DNA from: an uncultured Erysipelotrichaceae bacterium
Lineage (GTDB): Bacteria; Bacillota_I; Bacilli_A; RF39; UBA660
DNA length: 5,225 nucleotides
Assembly (NCBI GenBank): GCA_902795845.1
Contig: CADBMU010000019.1
Span: 1 to 5,225, forward strand
Reading direction: 5' to 3'
Part shown: positions 1 to 5,225 of the stretch, one piece after another
Numbering within the stretch: the stretch's first letter is position 1
Layout of the letters: each line of letters starts with the position of its first letter
Notes under the pieces: generated by a model
Told to the model about the DNA's origin: nothing
The model's database searches: none
Seen by the model: the letters and a program-made list of their open reading frames with translations, nothing else
Made by a program: the position numbers and the translations under genes

Positions 1-7
1 AACTTTA

Positions 8-622
8 CTAAATTTCTTCATTTTTTAATTCTTTTAAATTTTCATAATAAAGAGTTTGAGCTGTTGTAATATATGGTACAACCCATATAATTGGAATAAT
101 TAAACAACATAATAATACCCAACCAATAAAACTTAAACAAAAGCAAAAATAATTAAATTTATAACCATCCATTAATTTTTTACTCATATCTAAGTAGTCT
201 TTTGCTTTTAACCCAGGATTATCAATAAATACATAAAATACCATAGTATAAGCAAATGATAAAATTATTCCTGGAATTATTAAACAAATTAATCCAAGTA
301 AAACAAAGATATAAATTAAAATATTTATAACAATAAGTAATCCAATTTGAGGATAATATTGTTTTAAATCATCAATGCTATAATCTTCTTTTCTTACAAA
401 TTTTAACATATAAGAAATATACCCAACCTCTGCTGGTACAAGTAATAAGGAAAACAATGATACAACAATCTGTCCAAGTTCTGATTCAGAACCAAAAATA
501 CTTGTTGCAACAACACTTATAATCATTGAAATAAATCCTATTATCAATGCTGGTTTCCATACATCCCAAAGCTTTCCATCAATTGTTTCTTTTGCTTGTG
601 TTTTTATCTTTTTAAAATCCAT
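8..622 (-). CDS. DUF975 family integral membrane protein
   Basis: This 204-residue, strongly hydrophobic protein belongs to the DUF975 (PF06161) family of gram-positive membrane proteins, whose biochemical role is not established. The family signature is clear in the C-terminal half: LIIPGIILSFAYTM followed by a DNPGLKAKDYLDMSKKLMDG segment (about residues 114-152), then a LSFIGW helix (about 163-168), then WVVPYITTAQTLYYENL near the end. I count four to six membrane segments, around residues 24-42, 52-72, 94-116, 118-134, 158-178 and 177-192. The N-terminus MDFKKIKTQAKE is the short amphipathic lead typical of the family. I place the start at the ATG at 622: AAGGA at 635-631 is 8 bases away, whereas the ATG at 631 directly abuts that site. 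The gene follows recG by 35 bases with no terminator between them, so read-through from recG is likely, perhaps with an internal promoter. The stop is TAG; any terminator lies outside the window. Family assignment is confident, function unknown. Confidence 0.9.
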   Translation of the reverse strand: MDFKKIKTQAKETIDGKLWDVWKPALIIGFISMIISVVATSIFGSESELGQIVVSLFSLLLVPAEVGYISYMLKFVRKEDYSIDDLKQYYPQIGLLIVINILIYIFVLLGLICLIIPGIILSFAYTMVFYVFIDNPGLKAKDYLDMSKKLMDGYKFNYFCFCLSFIGWVLLCCLIIPIIWVVPYITTAQTLYYENLKELKNEEI

Positions 623-630
623 TATATACA

Positions 631-639
631 TCCTTCCTT
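631..639 (-). promoter_or_regulatory. Shine-Dalgarno of the DUF975 gene, deciding the start
   Basis: Minus strand reads AAGGAAGGA. Its last AAGGA (635-631) lies 8 bases before the ATG at 622, a normal spacing. The alternative ATG at 631 overlaps this site, so it is unlikely to be the start. This is the only gene here that uses the AAGGA half of the anti-Shine-Dalgarno complement; the other five use GGTGA. Confidence 0.65.
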
Positions 640-645
640 ATAACA

Positions 646-674
646 ATTATATCTTTTTTAATTTAAAAAATCTA
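646..674 (-). promoter_or_regulatory. possible promoter before the DUF975 gene
   Basis: A perfect -10 hexamer TATAAT lies at 651-646. The hexamer 17 bases upstream is TAGATT (674-669), inside the end of recG, and matches TTGACA at only three positions. An A-tract separates the two. Transcription would start near 639, at the edge of the Shine-Dalgarno. In such AT-rich DNA a lone TATAAT is weak evidence, so this may be only an auxiliary promoter or chance. Confidence 0.35.
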
Positions 675-2649
675 TATTATTTACTATTCTTCTATACAAA
701 TTATTATACCTAAATTCATTAGAATCAATAAATTTAATAACATCTTCTTTAGCTTGAAGTAATATTTTATAATCTCTTTTAATATCAGCTATTTTAAATG
801 ACATGTCACCGCTTTGTTTTGTTCCAAATAAATCTCCCTCACCACGAATCTCAAAATCCTTTTGGCTAATATAAAAGCCATCATTACTTTCACACATTAC
901 ATTTAATCGTTCTTTTTCTTTATCACAAATTAAATAACAATAACTTTGTAAATCATTTCTACCTACTCTACCTCGAAGCTGATGAAGAGTTGCAAGACCA
1001 AATCTATCAGCATCAAATATAACCATCATAGTAGCATTTTTAACATCTACTCCAACTTCTACAATAGTTGTACAAATAAGAATTTTTATAATACCATTTT
1101 TAAAATCATTCATTATAGCTTCTTTCTCATTATTTTTTAATTTACCATGAAGTATTCCAATATTTACTTTATTATTAAAAGCTATATCCATTTTTTCTTT
1201 TAATAACATAACATCTTTTAAATCACTATTGTCATCTTCATTAGTAATTAATGATGATACTACATATATTTGATGGTTATTTTTAATTTCTTCTAACATA
1301 TGATATAAAACATCTTTTAGTTCACTATTTTTTTTAATTTTAGTAATAATATCTTTTCTACCATTAGGTTTTTGTTTTATCATTGATGTATCCATATCTC
1401 CATAGATAGTTAATGCATAAGTTCTTGGAATTGGCGTTGCAGATAAATAAATAATATCAGGTAATTTTCCTTTATTTTGTAAACTAGTTCTTTGATTAAC
1501 TCCAAAACGATGTTGTTCATCAGTTACTACTAATCCTAAATCTTTAAATATTACATCATCGGTAAGCAAGGCATGAGTACCAACTATTATATCTATTTCG
1601 CCATTTTCAAGTCTTTTTTTAATATTATTTTTTTCTCTAACTGACATACTTCCAACTATTAGTTCACAACTTATATTAAGATTTTTTGTTAAATTAAGGA
1701 TATTTTTATAATGTTGTTTAGCAAGTATTTCAGTAGGTGCCAACATTGCACTTTGATAATTAGAATAATAATTTATAACCATTGCTATTATAGCTACAAT
1801 TGTTTTTCCACTACCAACATCTCCAAGTATTAAGCGATTCATCCTTTTATCACTGTTTAAATCATTTAAACAGTCATTTACAGCATTAAGTTGATCATCA
1901 GTTAAACTAAATGGTAATGATTTTATATATTCGTTAACCTGAGTTTGAGAAACATTTCTTCTAATTCCTAAACTTATACTATCATTACGTTTTTTTATAA
2001 TCATTATTTTAAACATAAAAATAAATAGTTCTTCATAAATAAGACGTAATTTGCTTTGTTTTAACTCTTTGATATTACTTGGATTATGAATTTCTTGTAA
2101 CGCCTCATACTTAGATACAAAACCATATTTATCATTAATTTCACTTGGAATATAATCATCATACTCTTTATTAATGGCTAGTGTATTATCAATTAATTTT
2201 ATTAATGTTTTATTCTTTATATCTTTATTGACATGATATATAGGTTCAATAGTATTATTATCAATTTTATCCAATTTAATATCAGAAGCGACAAAATTAT
2301 TTTTCAATTTTTCAAACTTTCCTATTAAAGTTATTTCTTCTCCAATTTTGATATTATTTTTCAAAAAAGCACGATTAAATATCGTAACATTAATAAGTAA
2401 ATTATCAGATAAAGCTTTAAATGATAATCTATTAAAATTTTTCTTAAAATAAAATACTTGAGGATTACTTTCTACAGTAGCTATTATAGTACAATTTTCA
2501 TTATTAGATACACTAGATAATTTTTTTATATTATAAGTTTGATAACGAAAGGGATAATAATTTACTAAATCATCGATATTATAAATATTTAATTTATTAA
2601 GTGATTTAATTGTTTTATCACCAATACCTTTTATATTTTGTAAGTCCAT
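658..2649 (-). CDS. recG: ATP-dependent DNA helicase RecG
   Basis: RecG is a double-stranded DNA translocase that remodels stalled replication forks and branch-migrates Holliday junctions and R-loops in the cytoplasm. The 663-residue product is complete, slightly shorter than the usual 680-700. Order of domains: an N-terminal helical and OB-fold wedge region that grips the branch (about 1-145; it opens with LQNIKGIGDKTIKSLNKL), a linker, helicase domain 1 (about 245-420), helicase domain 2 (about 440-590), and the RecG C-terminal region. Visible motifs are Walker A GDVGSGKT (276-283), motif Ia APTEILAKQHY (304-314), the Walker B box DEQH (377-380), motif III SATPIPRT (403-410), motif VI QLRGRVGR (557-564), and the RecG-specific IRGEGDLFGTKQSG (601-614), where relatives usually have LGTRQSG. 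All key ATPase residues are present, so the enzyme should be active. The ATG at 2649 follows AGGTGA with 4 bases between. It has its own strong promoter and is probably co-transcribed with the DUF975 gene. Confidence 0.97.
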   Translation of the reverse strand: MDLQNIKGIGDKTIKSLNKLNIYNIDDLVNYYPFRYQTYNIKKLSSVSNNENCTIIATVESNPQVFYFKKNFNRLSFKALSDNLLINVTIFNRAFLKNNIKIGEEITLIGKFEKLKNNFVASDIKLDKIDNNTIEPIYHVNKDIKNKTLIKLIDNTLAINKEYDDYIPSEINDKYGFVSKYEALQEIHNPSNIKELKQSKLRLIYEELFIFMFKIMIIKKRNDSISLGIRRNVSQTQVNEYIKSLPFSLTDDQLNAVNDCLNDLNSDKRMNRLILGDVGSGKTIVAIIAMVINYYSNYQSAMLAPTEILAKQHYKNILNLTKNLNISCELIVGSMSVREKNNIKKRLENGEIDIIVGTHALLTDDVIFKDLGLVVTDEQHRFGVNQRTSLQNKGKLPDIIYLSATPIPRTYALTIYGDMDTSMIKQKPNGRKDIITKIKKNSELKDVLYHMLEEIKNNHQIYVVSSLITNEDDNSDLKDVMLLKEKMDIAFNNKVNIGILHGKLKNNEKEAIMNDFKNGIIKILICTTIVEVGVDVKNATMMVIFDADRFGLATLHQLRGRVGRNDLQSYCYLICDKEKERLNVMCESNDGFYISQKDFEIRGEGDLFGTKQSGDMSFKIADIKRDYKILLQAKEDVIKFIDSNEFRYNNLYRRIVNNIDFLN

Positions 2650-2653
2650 AGTA

Positions 2654-2697
2654 TCACCTGGTAGTTAAATTATAGCAAAACACTAGTTCGTAGTCAA
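2654..2697 (-). promoter_or_regulatory. recG promoter (sigma-A type, extended -10) and ribosome site
   Basis: On the minus strand, -35 TTGACT (2697-2692) is followed by a 17-base spacer and -10 TATAAT (2674-2669). TG one base before the -10 box (TGCTATAAT) makes it an extended -10. This gives 11 of 12 matches to the vegetative consensus at ideal spacing. Transcription should begin near 2662, and AGGTGA (2659-2654) then lies 4 bases before the recG ATG, giving a leader of only about 13 bases. It sits directly downstream of the terminator of the preceding gene, so recG starts a new transcription unit. Confidence 0.85.
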
Positions 2698-2703
2698 TAA
2701 AAG

Positions 2704-2726
2704 AAAAAAAGATAACATTAGTTATC
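2704..2726 (-). terminator. weak intrinsic terminator after the pseudouridine synthase gene
   Basis: Minus strand reads GATAAC, loop TAAT, GTTATC, then seven T (2710-2704). The perfect 6-bp stem has only two G-C pairs, but the tetraloop is tight and the T-run follows at once. The TAA stop codon of the pseudouridine synthase lies in the loop. The location, just before the recG promoter, supports a real but probably leaky terminator. Confidence 0.55.
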
Positions 2727-3398
2727 AAACATTTTATCAAAGCTACCAGGAGCATTACATGTAAACACCATATTTTTTTTAGTAATTGGATTTATAATTT
2801 CTAATTTATTAGCATGTAAAGCTAATCTACCAAGGGGATTATTTCTTGCTTTATATTTTTTATCACCAACAATTGGATGATTTATATTAGCAAGTTGTAC
2901 TCTTATCTGATTTTTTCTACCTGTAGATATATTAACTTTTAACATACTATAAACTTTATTATGTTTTAATACTTCATAATTTGTAATCGCAAGTTTACCA
3001 TTTTTTTTATCATCTGTGACATATACTTGTAAAGTTTTAGATTCTTTTAAGTAGTTTTTTAAAGTTTCTTTACTTTTAGACATTACTCCATCTACTACCG
3101 CTATATATTCTCTATTAATAGCTAATTTATCCCAATTATCTTGTAGCATTCTTTTGATTTTTTCATTTTTAGCAAATAATATTAAACCTGAAGTATCTTT
3201 GTCCAGTCTGTGAACTATAAAAATTTTATTTTTAGGATTTTGTTTTTTTACATAAGCACTAACTTCACTATATAATGTATGAATATGTTCTTTATTTGTA
3301 CTAATACAAAGTTGTTTAGTAGGTTTGTTTATTACTATAATTTCTTTATCTTCATAAATTATATCAAGTTTTTTCTTTTTATGATTTTTAGGTTTCAT
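2718..3398 (-). CDS. RluA-family RNA pseudouridine synthase, without S4 domain
   Basis: The enzyme isomerises uridine to pseudouridine in rRNA or tRNA; the target site cannot be read from sequence. The 226-residue product is the bare catalytic domain. Family marks in order are INKPTKQL (23-30), the active-site motif HRLDKDTSGL (63-72) with catalytic Asp66, REYIAVVDG (96-104), TGRKNQIRVQLA (159-170, usually TGRTHQIRVHLA), HPIVGDKKY (174-182) and RLALHA (191-196). It lacks the N-terminal S4 RNA-binding domain of RluC and RluD, so its size is like RluA; a lysine-rich N-terminus (KPKNHKKKK, 2-10) may help RNA contact, which is inference. The ATG at 3398 shares its A with the TAA of the upstream 85-aa gene (TAATG), and the upstream gene's last two codons (GGTGAA) form the Shine-Dalgarno, so translation is almost certainly coupled. 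A weak terminator overlaps the stop. Family is secure; the specific member (RluA, YjbO, YhcT or other) is not. Confidence 0.94.
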   Translation of the reverse strand: MKPKNHKKKKLDIIYEDKEIIVINKPTKQLCISTNKEHIHTLYSEVSAYVKKQNPKNKIFIVHRLDKDTSGLILFAKNEKIKRMLQDNWDKLAINREYIAVVDGVMSKSKETLKNYLKESKTLQVYVTDDKKNGKLAITNYEVLKHNKVYSMLKVNISTGRKNQIRVQLANINHPIVGDKKYKARNNPLGRLALHANKLEIINPITKKNMVFTCNAPGSFDKMFDN

Positions 3399-3655
3399 TA
3401 TTCACCAAGATCTTTCATAAATTCTTCATAAGTTTTATCACTAGAATTAATTTCATCAACTAACTTTTCAATTACATTTTTAATTCCAATTAAATCTTCA
3501 TCTAACAATTTAATTTCTACGCCAGTAATTCCATCATATTTATTATCAATTAACATCAAAGCTAAATTATTTAAAGCATAATCATCATATGCAAATAATT
3601 CACCATCAACACTAAACATTGGAATATCTTGTTCTTTATAAATTTCAATTTTCAT
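3398..3655 (-). CDS. small acidic protein of unknown function, coupled to the pseudouridine synthase
   Basis: I do not recognise this 85-residue protein. It has no signal peptide or membrane segment, and it is acidic: 21 Asp/Glu against 8 Lys and no Arg. The first part (MKIEIYKEQDIPMFSVDGEL) looks like two short strands. The rest alternates hydrophobic and charged residues and probably forms helices, including a regular stretch around 55-70. The start is placed at the ATG at 3655, preceded by GGTGA (3665-3661) with 5 bases between. The GTG at 3664 is in frame but is part of that ribosome site, so the longer 88-residue reading is probably wrong. The gene overlaps the pseudouridine synthase gene by one base, has its own likely promoter behind a terminator, and so probably forms a two-gene unit with it. 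A role linked to the synthase is inference from position only. A real gene is likely because of its ribosome site and coupled junction. Confidence 0.8.
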   Translation of the reverse strand: MKIEIYKEQDIPMFSVDGELFAYDDYALNNLALMLIDNKYDGITGVEIKLLDEDLIGIKNVIEKLVDEINSSDKTYEEFMKDLGE

Positions 3656-3660
3656 TTTTA

Positions 3661-3665
3661 TCACC
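3661..3665 (-). promoter_or_regulatory. Shine-Dalgarno of the 85-aa gene, deciding the start
   Basis: Minus strand GGTGA lies 5 bases before the ATG at 3655. The GTG that would extend the protein by three residues (3664-3662) is embedded in this site, which argues against its use as a start. Confidence 0.7.
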
Positions 3666-3676
3666 AGTTATATTTT

Positions 3677-3705
3677 ATTATAAAAAGAAGATAATAGCAA
3701 TTTAA
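3677..3705 (-). promoter_or_regulatory. probable promoter of the 85-aa / pseudouridine synthase unit
   Basis: A perfect -10 TATAAT lies at 3682-3677, with a poor -35 candidate TTAAAT (3705-3700) at 17 bases. The -35 candidate falls in the loop of the preceding terminator. A promoter is expected here, because the terminator would otherwise leave these two genes unexpressed. Transcription would start near 3670, about 15 bases before the ATG. Confidence 0.45.
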
Positions 3706-3718
3706 ATATTATCTTCTT
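3681..3718 (-). terminator. intrinsic terminator after the 336-aa gene
   Basis: Minus strand has a perfect 12-bp inverted repeat: AAGAAGATAATA (3718-3707), a 10-base loop, then TATTATCTTCTT (3696-3685). It continues into three more T, for a run of five. The first arm contains the last codons and the TAA stop of the 336-aa gene. The stem is long though AT-rich, and its position at the gene end fits a rho-independent terminator. Confidence 0.75.
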
Positions 3719-4719
3719 CTATATTCTTCATAATCATCAGAGTGATCTTGTCTAAATCTTGTTACATCAAAACCTAAACTATATAATTCTTCATCACTTA
3801 AACTTTTTACTTTTTCAATACCAAGTAAATTAATAATCTTATCTGATATATTTATATCAGTATTTATCTCTTCAATACTAAAATTTTCTAAAATATATTG
3901 TTTTAATAAAGGATCTTTTATATAAAGTCCACTATGAATTTCATCATACTTTTTATTATCTATTTCTGTTTCTTTTTTTAATTGTTCTAAAAATTCACGT
4001 GCTTCTTCTAAATCTTTTTTCCTTTTTTCATCATTGCTTGCATTTAATAAACTATCAGTAATATAATCAGCAATTTTTATTTGATTATCTATCTTAGGAT
4101 TTTTTTCTTTAACTTTTTCTAAATTATAAAGATATTTCTTTTCCCATAAAACAACTTTTCTAAGTACAGAGTATTTACACATGTTATTTTCAATACTACG
4201 CATAATTTCACTCATATCAGCATAAACTACAGGTGATTTATCAGGTTTACTATCCAATTCTATATAATCCAAAATTAAATATTTTAAATGGTAAGGAAAT
4301 ATTTTAGAGCGTTTAATACTATTAAGGCTAGTCGGATTAAACATATAAAATTTAAGTTGTTTAATATAAGTAATGAGTAAGTCTGTTTTATCTAATGATG
4401 GATTTGATACATTAGCTAATTTTTTATTATAGCTATCTATAGCACAACTGTTTATTAACTTGTTGTTAAATATTAAATCAGTTTTTTGTTTAGCTTTAGA
4501 AGCATTATAAGCAATATAAACATCAGTTGCATTAGTTTGTAAAAACCCAGCTTTTAAAAGGTTTGTTAAGAACTCTTCTTTGTTTTTCATAGTAGAAGTC
4601 ATATAATCTATTTGTTCAATACATAATCTTTCTTTTACTTCACCATTTTTCATTTGTAATTTAATTTTATGTATTTCATTATTATTAACAACTTCAATCC
4701 AATACTTAGCTACTGGCAT
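3709..4719 (-). CDS. hypothetical protein, 336 residues, predicted cytoplasmic
   Basis: I do not recognise a family in this 336-residue protein. It has no signal peptide or convincing membrane helix and is rich in Lys, Glu, Asp and Asn. The N-terminal part (about 1-90) looks like a compact alpha/beta unit: strand-like KYWIEVV and HKIKLQM, a helical stretch around 38-58, and strand-like DVYIAYN. A mixed middle part follows (about 95-200). A highly charged helix around 228-252 (EKRKKDLEEAREFLEQLKKE) probably forms a coiled coil. Next is a short helical region containing IINLLGIEKVKSLSDEELYSLG, and a charged tail ends in EEYRRR. The start is placed at the ATG at 4719, with AGGTGA (4730-4725) 5 bases upstream; the GTG at 4728 belongs to that site, so a 339-residue reading is less likely. 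It follows tspO by 29 bases with no terminator between them and ends in a good terminator, so the two are probably one unit. Any functional link to TspO is inference from position. Confidence 0.85.
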   Translation of the reverse strand: MPVAKYWIEVVNNNEIHKIKLQMKNGEVKERLCIEQIDYMTSTMKNKEEFLTNLLKAGFLQTNATDVYIAYNASKAKQKTDLIFNNKLINSCAIDSYNKKLANVSNPSLDKTDLLITYIKQLKFYMFNPTSLNSIKRSKIFPYHLKYLILDYIELDSKPDKSPVVYADMSEIMRSIENNMCKYSVLRKVVLWEKKYLYNLEKVKEKNPKIDNQIKIADYITDSLLNASNDEKRKKDLEEAREFLEQLKKETEIDNKKYDEIHSGLYIKDPLLKQYILENFSIEEINTDINISDKIINLLGIEKVKSLSDEELYSLGFDVTRFRQDHSDDYEEYRRR

Positions 4720-4724
4720 AACTA

Positions 4725-4730
4725 TCACCT
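4725..4730 (-). promoter_or_regulatory. Shine-Dalgarno of the 336-aa gene, deciding the start
   Basis: Minus strand AGGTGA, identical to the sites of recG and tspO, lies 5 bases before the ATG at 4719. The in-frame GTG at 4728-4726 is part of this hexamer, so it cannot well serve as both ribosome site and start. Confidence 0.75.
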
Positions 4731-4736
4731 ATTTAA

Positions 4737-4765
4737 ATTATAACTTATTTAATTGAGTAAATAAA
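4737..4765 (-). promoter_or_regulatory. possible weak promoter between tspO and the 336-aa gene
   Basis: TATAAT lies at 4742-4737. At 17 bases upstream is TTTATT (4765-4760), a poor -35 inside the tspO end. Transcription would begin at about 4730, right at the Shine-Dalgarno, so the message would be almost leaderless. It may be a chance box in AT-rich DNA; read-through from tspO would suffice. Confidence 0.28.
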
Positions 4766-5180
4766 TAGATAAATTTAAATATAAAGCAAATAATAACCAT
4801 AAAAGGTAAGGTATTTGTAAATATCCAGCTACTTTATTTTCCATAATCATTTGATATATCATAATTATTACAAAAATAATAAGTAAAATTAAAATAATAG
4901 CTGATAATAAATATAATTTGAAGCCAAAAAATATTGGGCTCCATAAAGCATTTAATATTAATTGAATAGAATATATTTTATACAATTTATTATTATTTTT
5001 TGTAGTAACATAAAGTGAGATTGTCATCAATAAATATAATATACTCCACACAATTGGAAATAAAATTTTTGGTGGAAATAAAGCAGGTTTTACCAAATAA
5101 CTTGTATTAAAGTCTAAAAAGAATGTTGGAATTGTTGTTACTCCAAAAGTAATTAAAAGTATTATTATAAATTTTTTCAT
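4749..5180 (-). CDS. tspO: TspO/MBR family membrane protein (tryptophan-rich sensory protein / translocator protein homologue)
   Basis: TspO proteins are five-helix membrane proteins that bind porphyrins, haem and sterol-like ligands; bacterial ones are linked to tetrapyrrole handling and stress, but their role in fermentative Firmicutes is unclear. The 143-residue length is near the usual 150-160. Five membrane helices are visible at about 3-22, 42-59, 66-86, 88-111 and 118-141. Family marks are KPALFPPKILFPIVWSILY (31-49), QLILNALWSPIFFG (73-86) and the C-terminal AGYLQIPYLLWLLFALYLN (118-136). Trp45 and Trp128 align, by my own recall of the sequence, with Trp51 and Trp138 of the Bacillus cereus protein, which have been tied to its porphyrin-degrading activity. 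By contrast, the Trp usual after KPS and in the YLNW motif are Leu here. Only three Trp remain, few for this family. The ATG at 5180 follows AGGTGA (5190-5185) by 4 bases. The gene heads a unit with the 336-aa protein, behind an inverted repeat that could be an operator. Confidence 0.93.
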   Translation of the reverse strand: MKKFIIILLITFGVTTIPTFFLDFNTSYLVKPALFPPKILFPIVWSILYLLMTISLYVTTKNNNKLYKIYSIQLILNALWSPIFFGFKLYLLSAIILILLIIFVIIMIYQMIMENKVAGYLQIPYLLWLLFALYLNLSIYLLN

Positions 5181-5192
5181 AGTTTCACCTAT

Positions 5193-5214
5193 TAAATAGT
5201 ATATTTACTATTTA
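5193..5214. repeat. 22-bp inverted repeat upstream of tspO, candidate operator
   Basis: The perfect arms TAAATAGTA (5193-5201) and TACTATTTA (5206-5214) are separated by four bases. The repeat ends 2 bases before the tspO Shine-Dalgarno and contains the candidate -10 box. It is not followed by a T-run on the minus strand, so it is not a terminator for that strand. Size, symmetry and position suit a dimeric repressor site. With only A/T-rich arms, chance is a real alternative. Confidence 0.4.
5198..5203 (-). promoter_or_regulatory. candidate tspO -10 box
   Basis: Minus strand TATACT matches five of six -10 positions. Transcription would start near 5191, one base before AGGTGA. The expected -35 falls at or beyond the right edge of the window, so the promoter cannot be completed here. 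Confidence 0.4.
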
Positions 5215-5225
5215 TTATTTTATTC

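Noticed and set aside
654..670. 17-base A/T palindrome (T6AA T TTA6-like) at the end of recG, as a terminator.
   Set aside because: It has no G-C pair, and on the minus strand it is followed by GATATAAT, not a T-run. It overlaps the recG stop and is better seen as an A-tract near the -10 box of the next gene.
2228..2251. TTGACA on the plus strand, as an antisense promoter inside recG.
   Set aside because: No acceptable -10 box follows at 16-18 bases (AGTATT at best), and no plus-strand gene lies downstream.
4720..4748. Terminator between tspO and the 336-aa gene.
   Set aside because: The best inverted repeat is TTAAAT/ATTTAA with an 8-base loop, lacks G-C pairs and has no T-run, so read-through is more likely.
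8..5180. Use of genetic code 4 (UGA as Trp), suggested by the high AT content.
   Set aside because: About ten Trp codons in the window are all TGG and no frame is interrupted by TGA. No gene here ends in TGA, so the point is not fully proven, but nothing supports recoding.
1..5225. A defence, mobile or secretion system in the window.
   Set aside because: The only helicase has full RecG-specific motifs, and no transposase, integrase, nuclease, toxin-antitoxin pair, CRISPR repeat or RNA gene is visible on either strand.

Overview
This is a strongly AT-rich, very compact bacterial segment. It fits a low-GC Firmicutes-type organism (Bacilli/Clostridia or a relative of the Erysipelotrichia). Six protein genes all lie on the minus strand, so transcription runs from the right edge to the left. 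The sequence signs for this assignment are gram-positive-style Shine-Dalgarno sites (AGGTGA), vegetative sigma-A-like promoters, and the protein families present (RecG, a stand-alone RluA-type pseudouridine synthase, a DUF975 membrane protein, TspO). All ten or so Trp codons are TGG and every stop is TAA or TAG, so nothing suggests the Mycoplasma code. I cannot name the species.

Layout in transcription order: (1) 5180-4749, a TspO/MBR-family membrane protein, preceded by a 22-bp inverted repeat that covers its candidate -10 box. (2) 4719-3709, a 336-residue soluble protein I do not recognise, ending inside a good intrinsic terminator. (3) 3655-3398, an 85-residue acidic protein of unknown function. 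(4) 3398-2718, an RluA-family pseudouridine synthase that shares one base with gene 3 (TAATG junction), ending in a weak terminator. (5) 2649-658, the RecG branch-migration helicase, behind the best promoter in the window (TTGACT, 17 bp, TGCTATAAT). (6) 622-8, a DUF975 integral membrane protein whose stop is seven bases from the window edge.

The likely transcription units are [tspO + unknown 336 aa], [85 aa + rluA-type] and [recG (+ DUF975)]. Recombination repair, RNA modification and two membrane proteins do not form one pathway; this reads as an ordinary housekeeping neighbourhood. I see no mobile element, CRISPR array, RNA gene or prophage. No gap between genes exceeds about 70 bases.

Three annotation points matter. 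The longest open frames overstate three starts: for the 336-aa and 85-aa proteins the upstream GTG is part of the Shine-Dalgarno site, and for DUF975 the second ATG fits the ribosome site better. Every gene not coupled to its predecessor has a TATAAT-like box only 6-10 bases upstream of its Shine-Dalgarno, which suggests very short 5' leaders. The candidates for new biology are modest: the unknown 336-aa partner of TspO, the acidic protein coupled to the pseudouridine synthase, and the inverted repeat before tspO.
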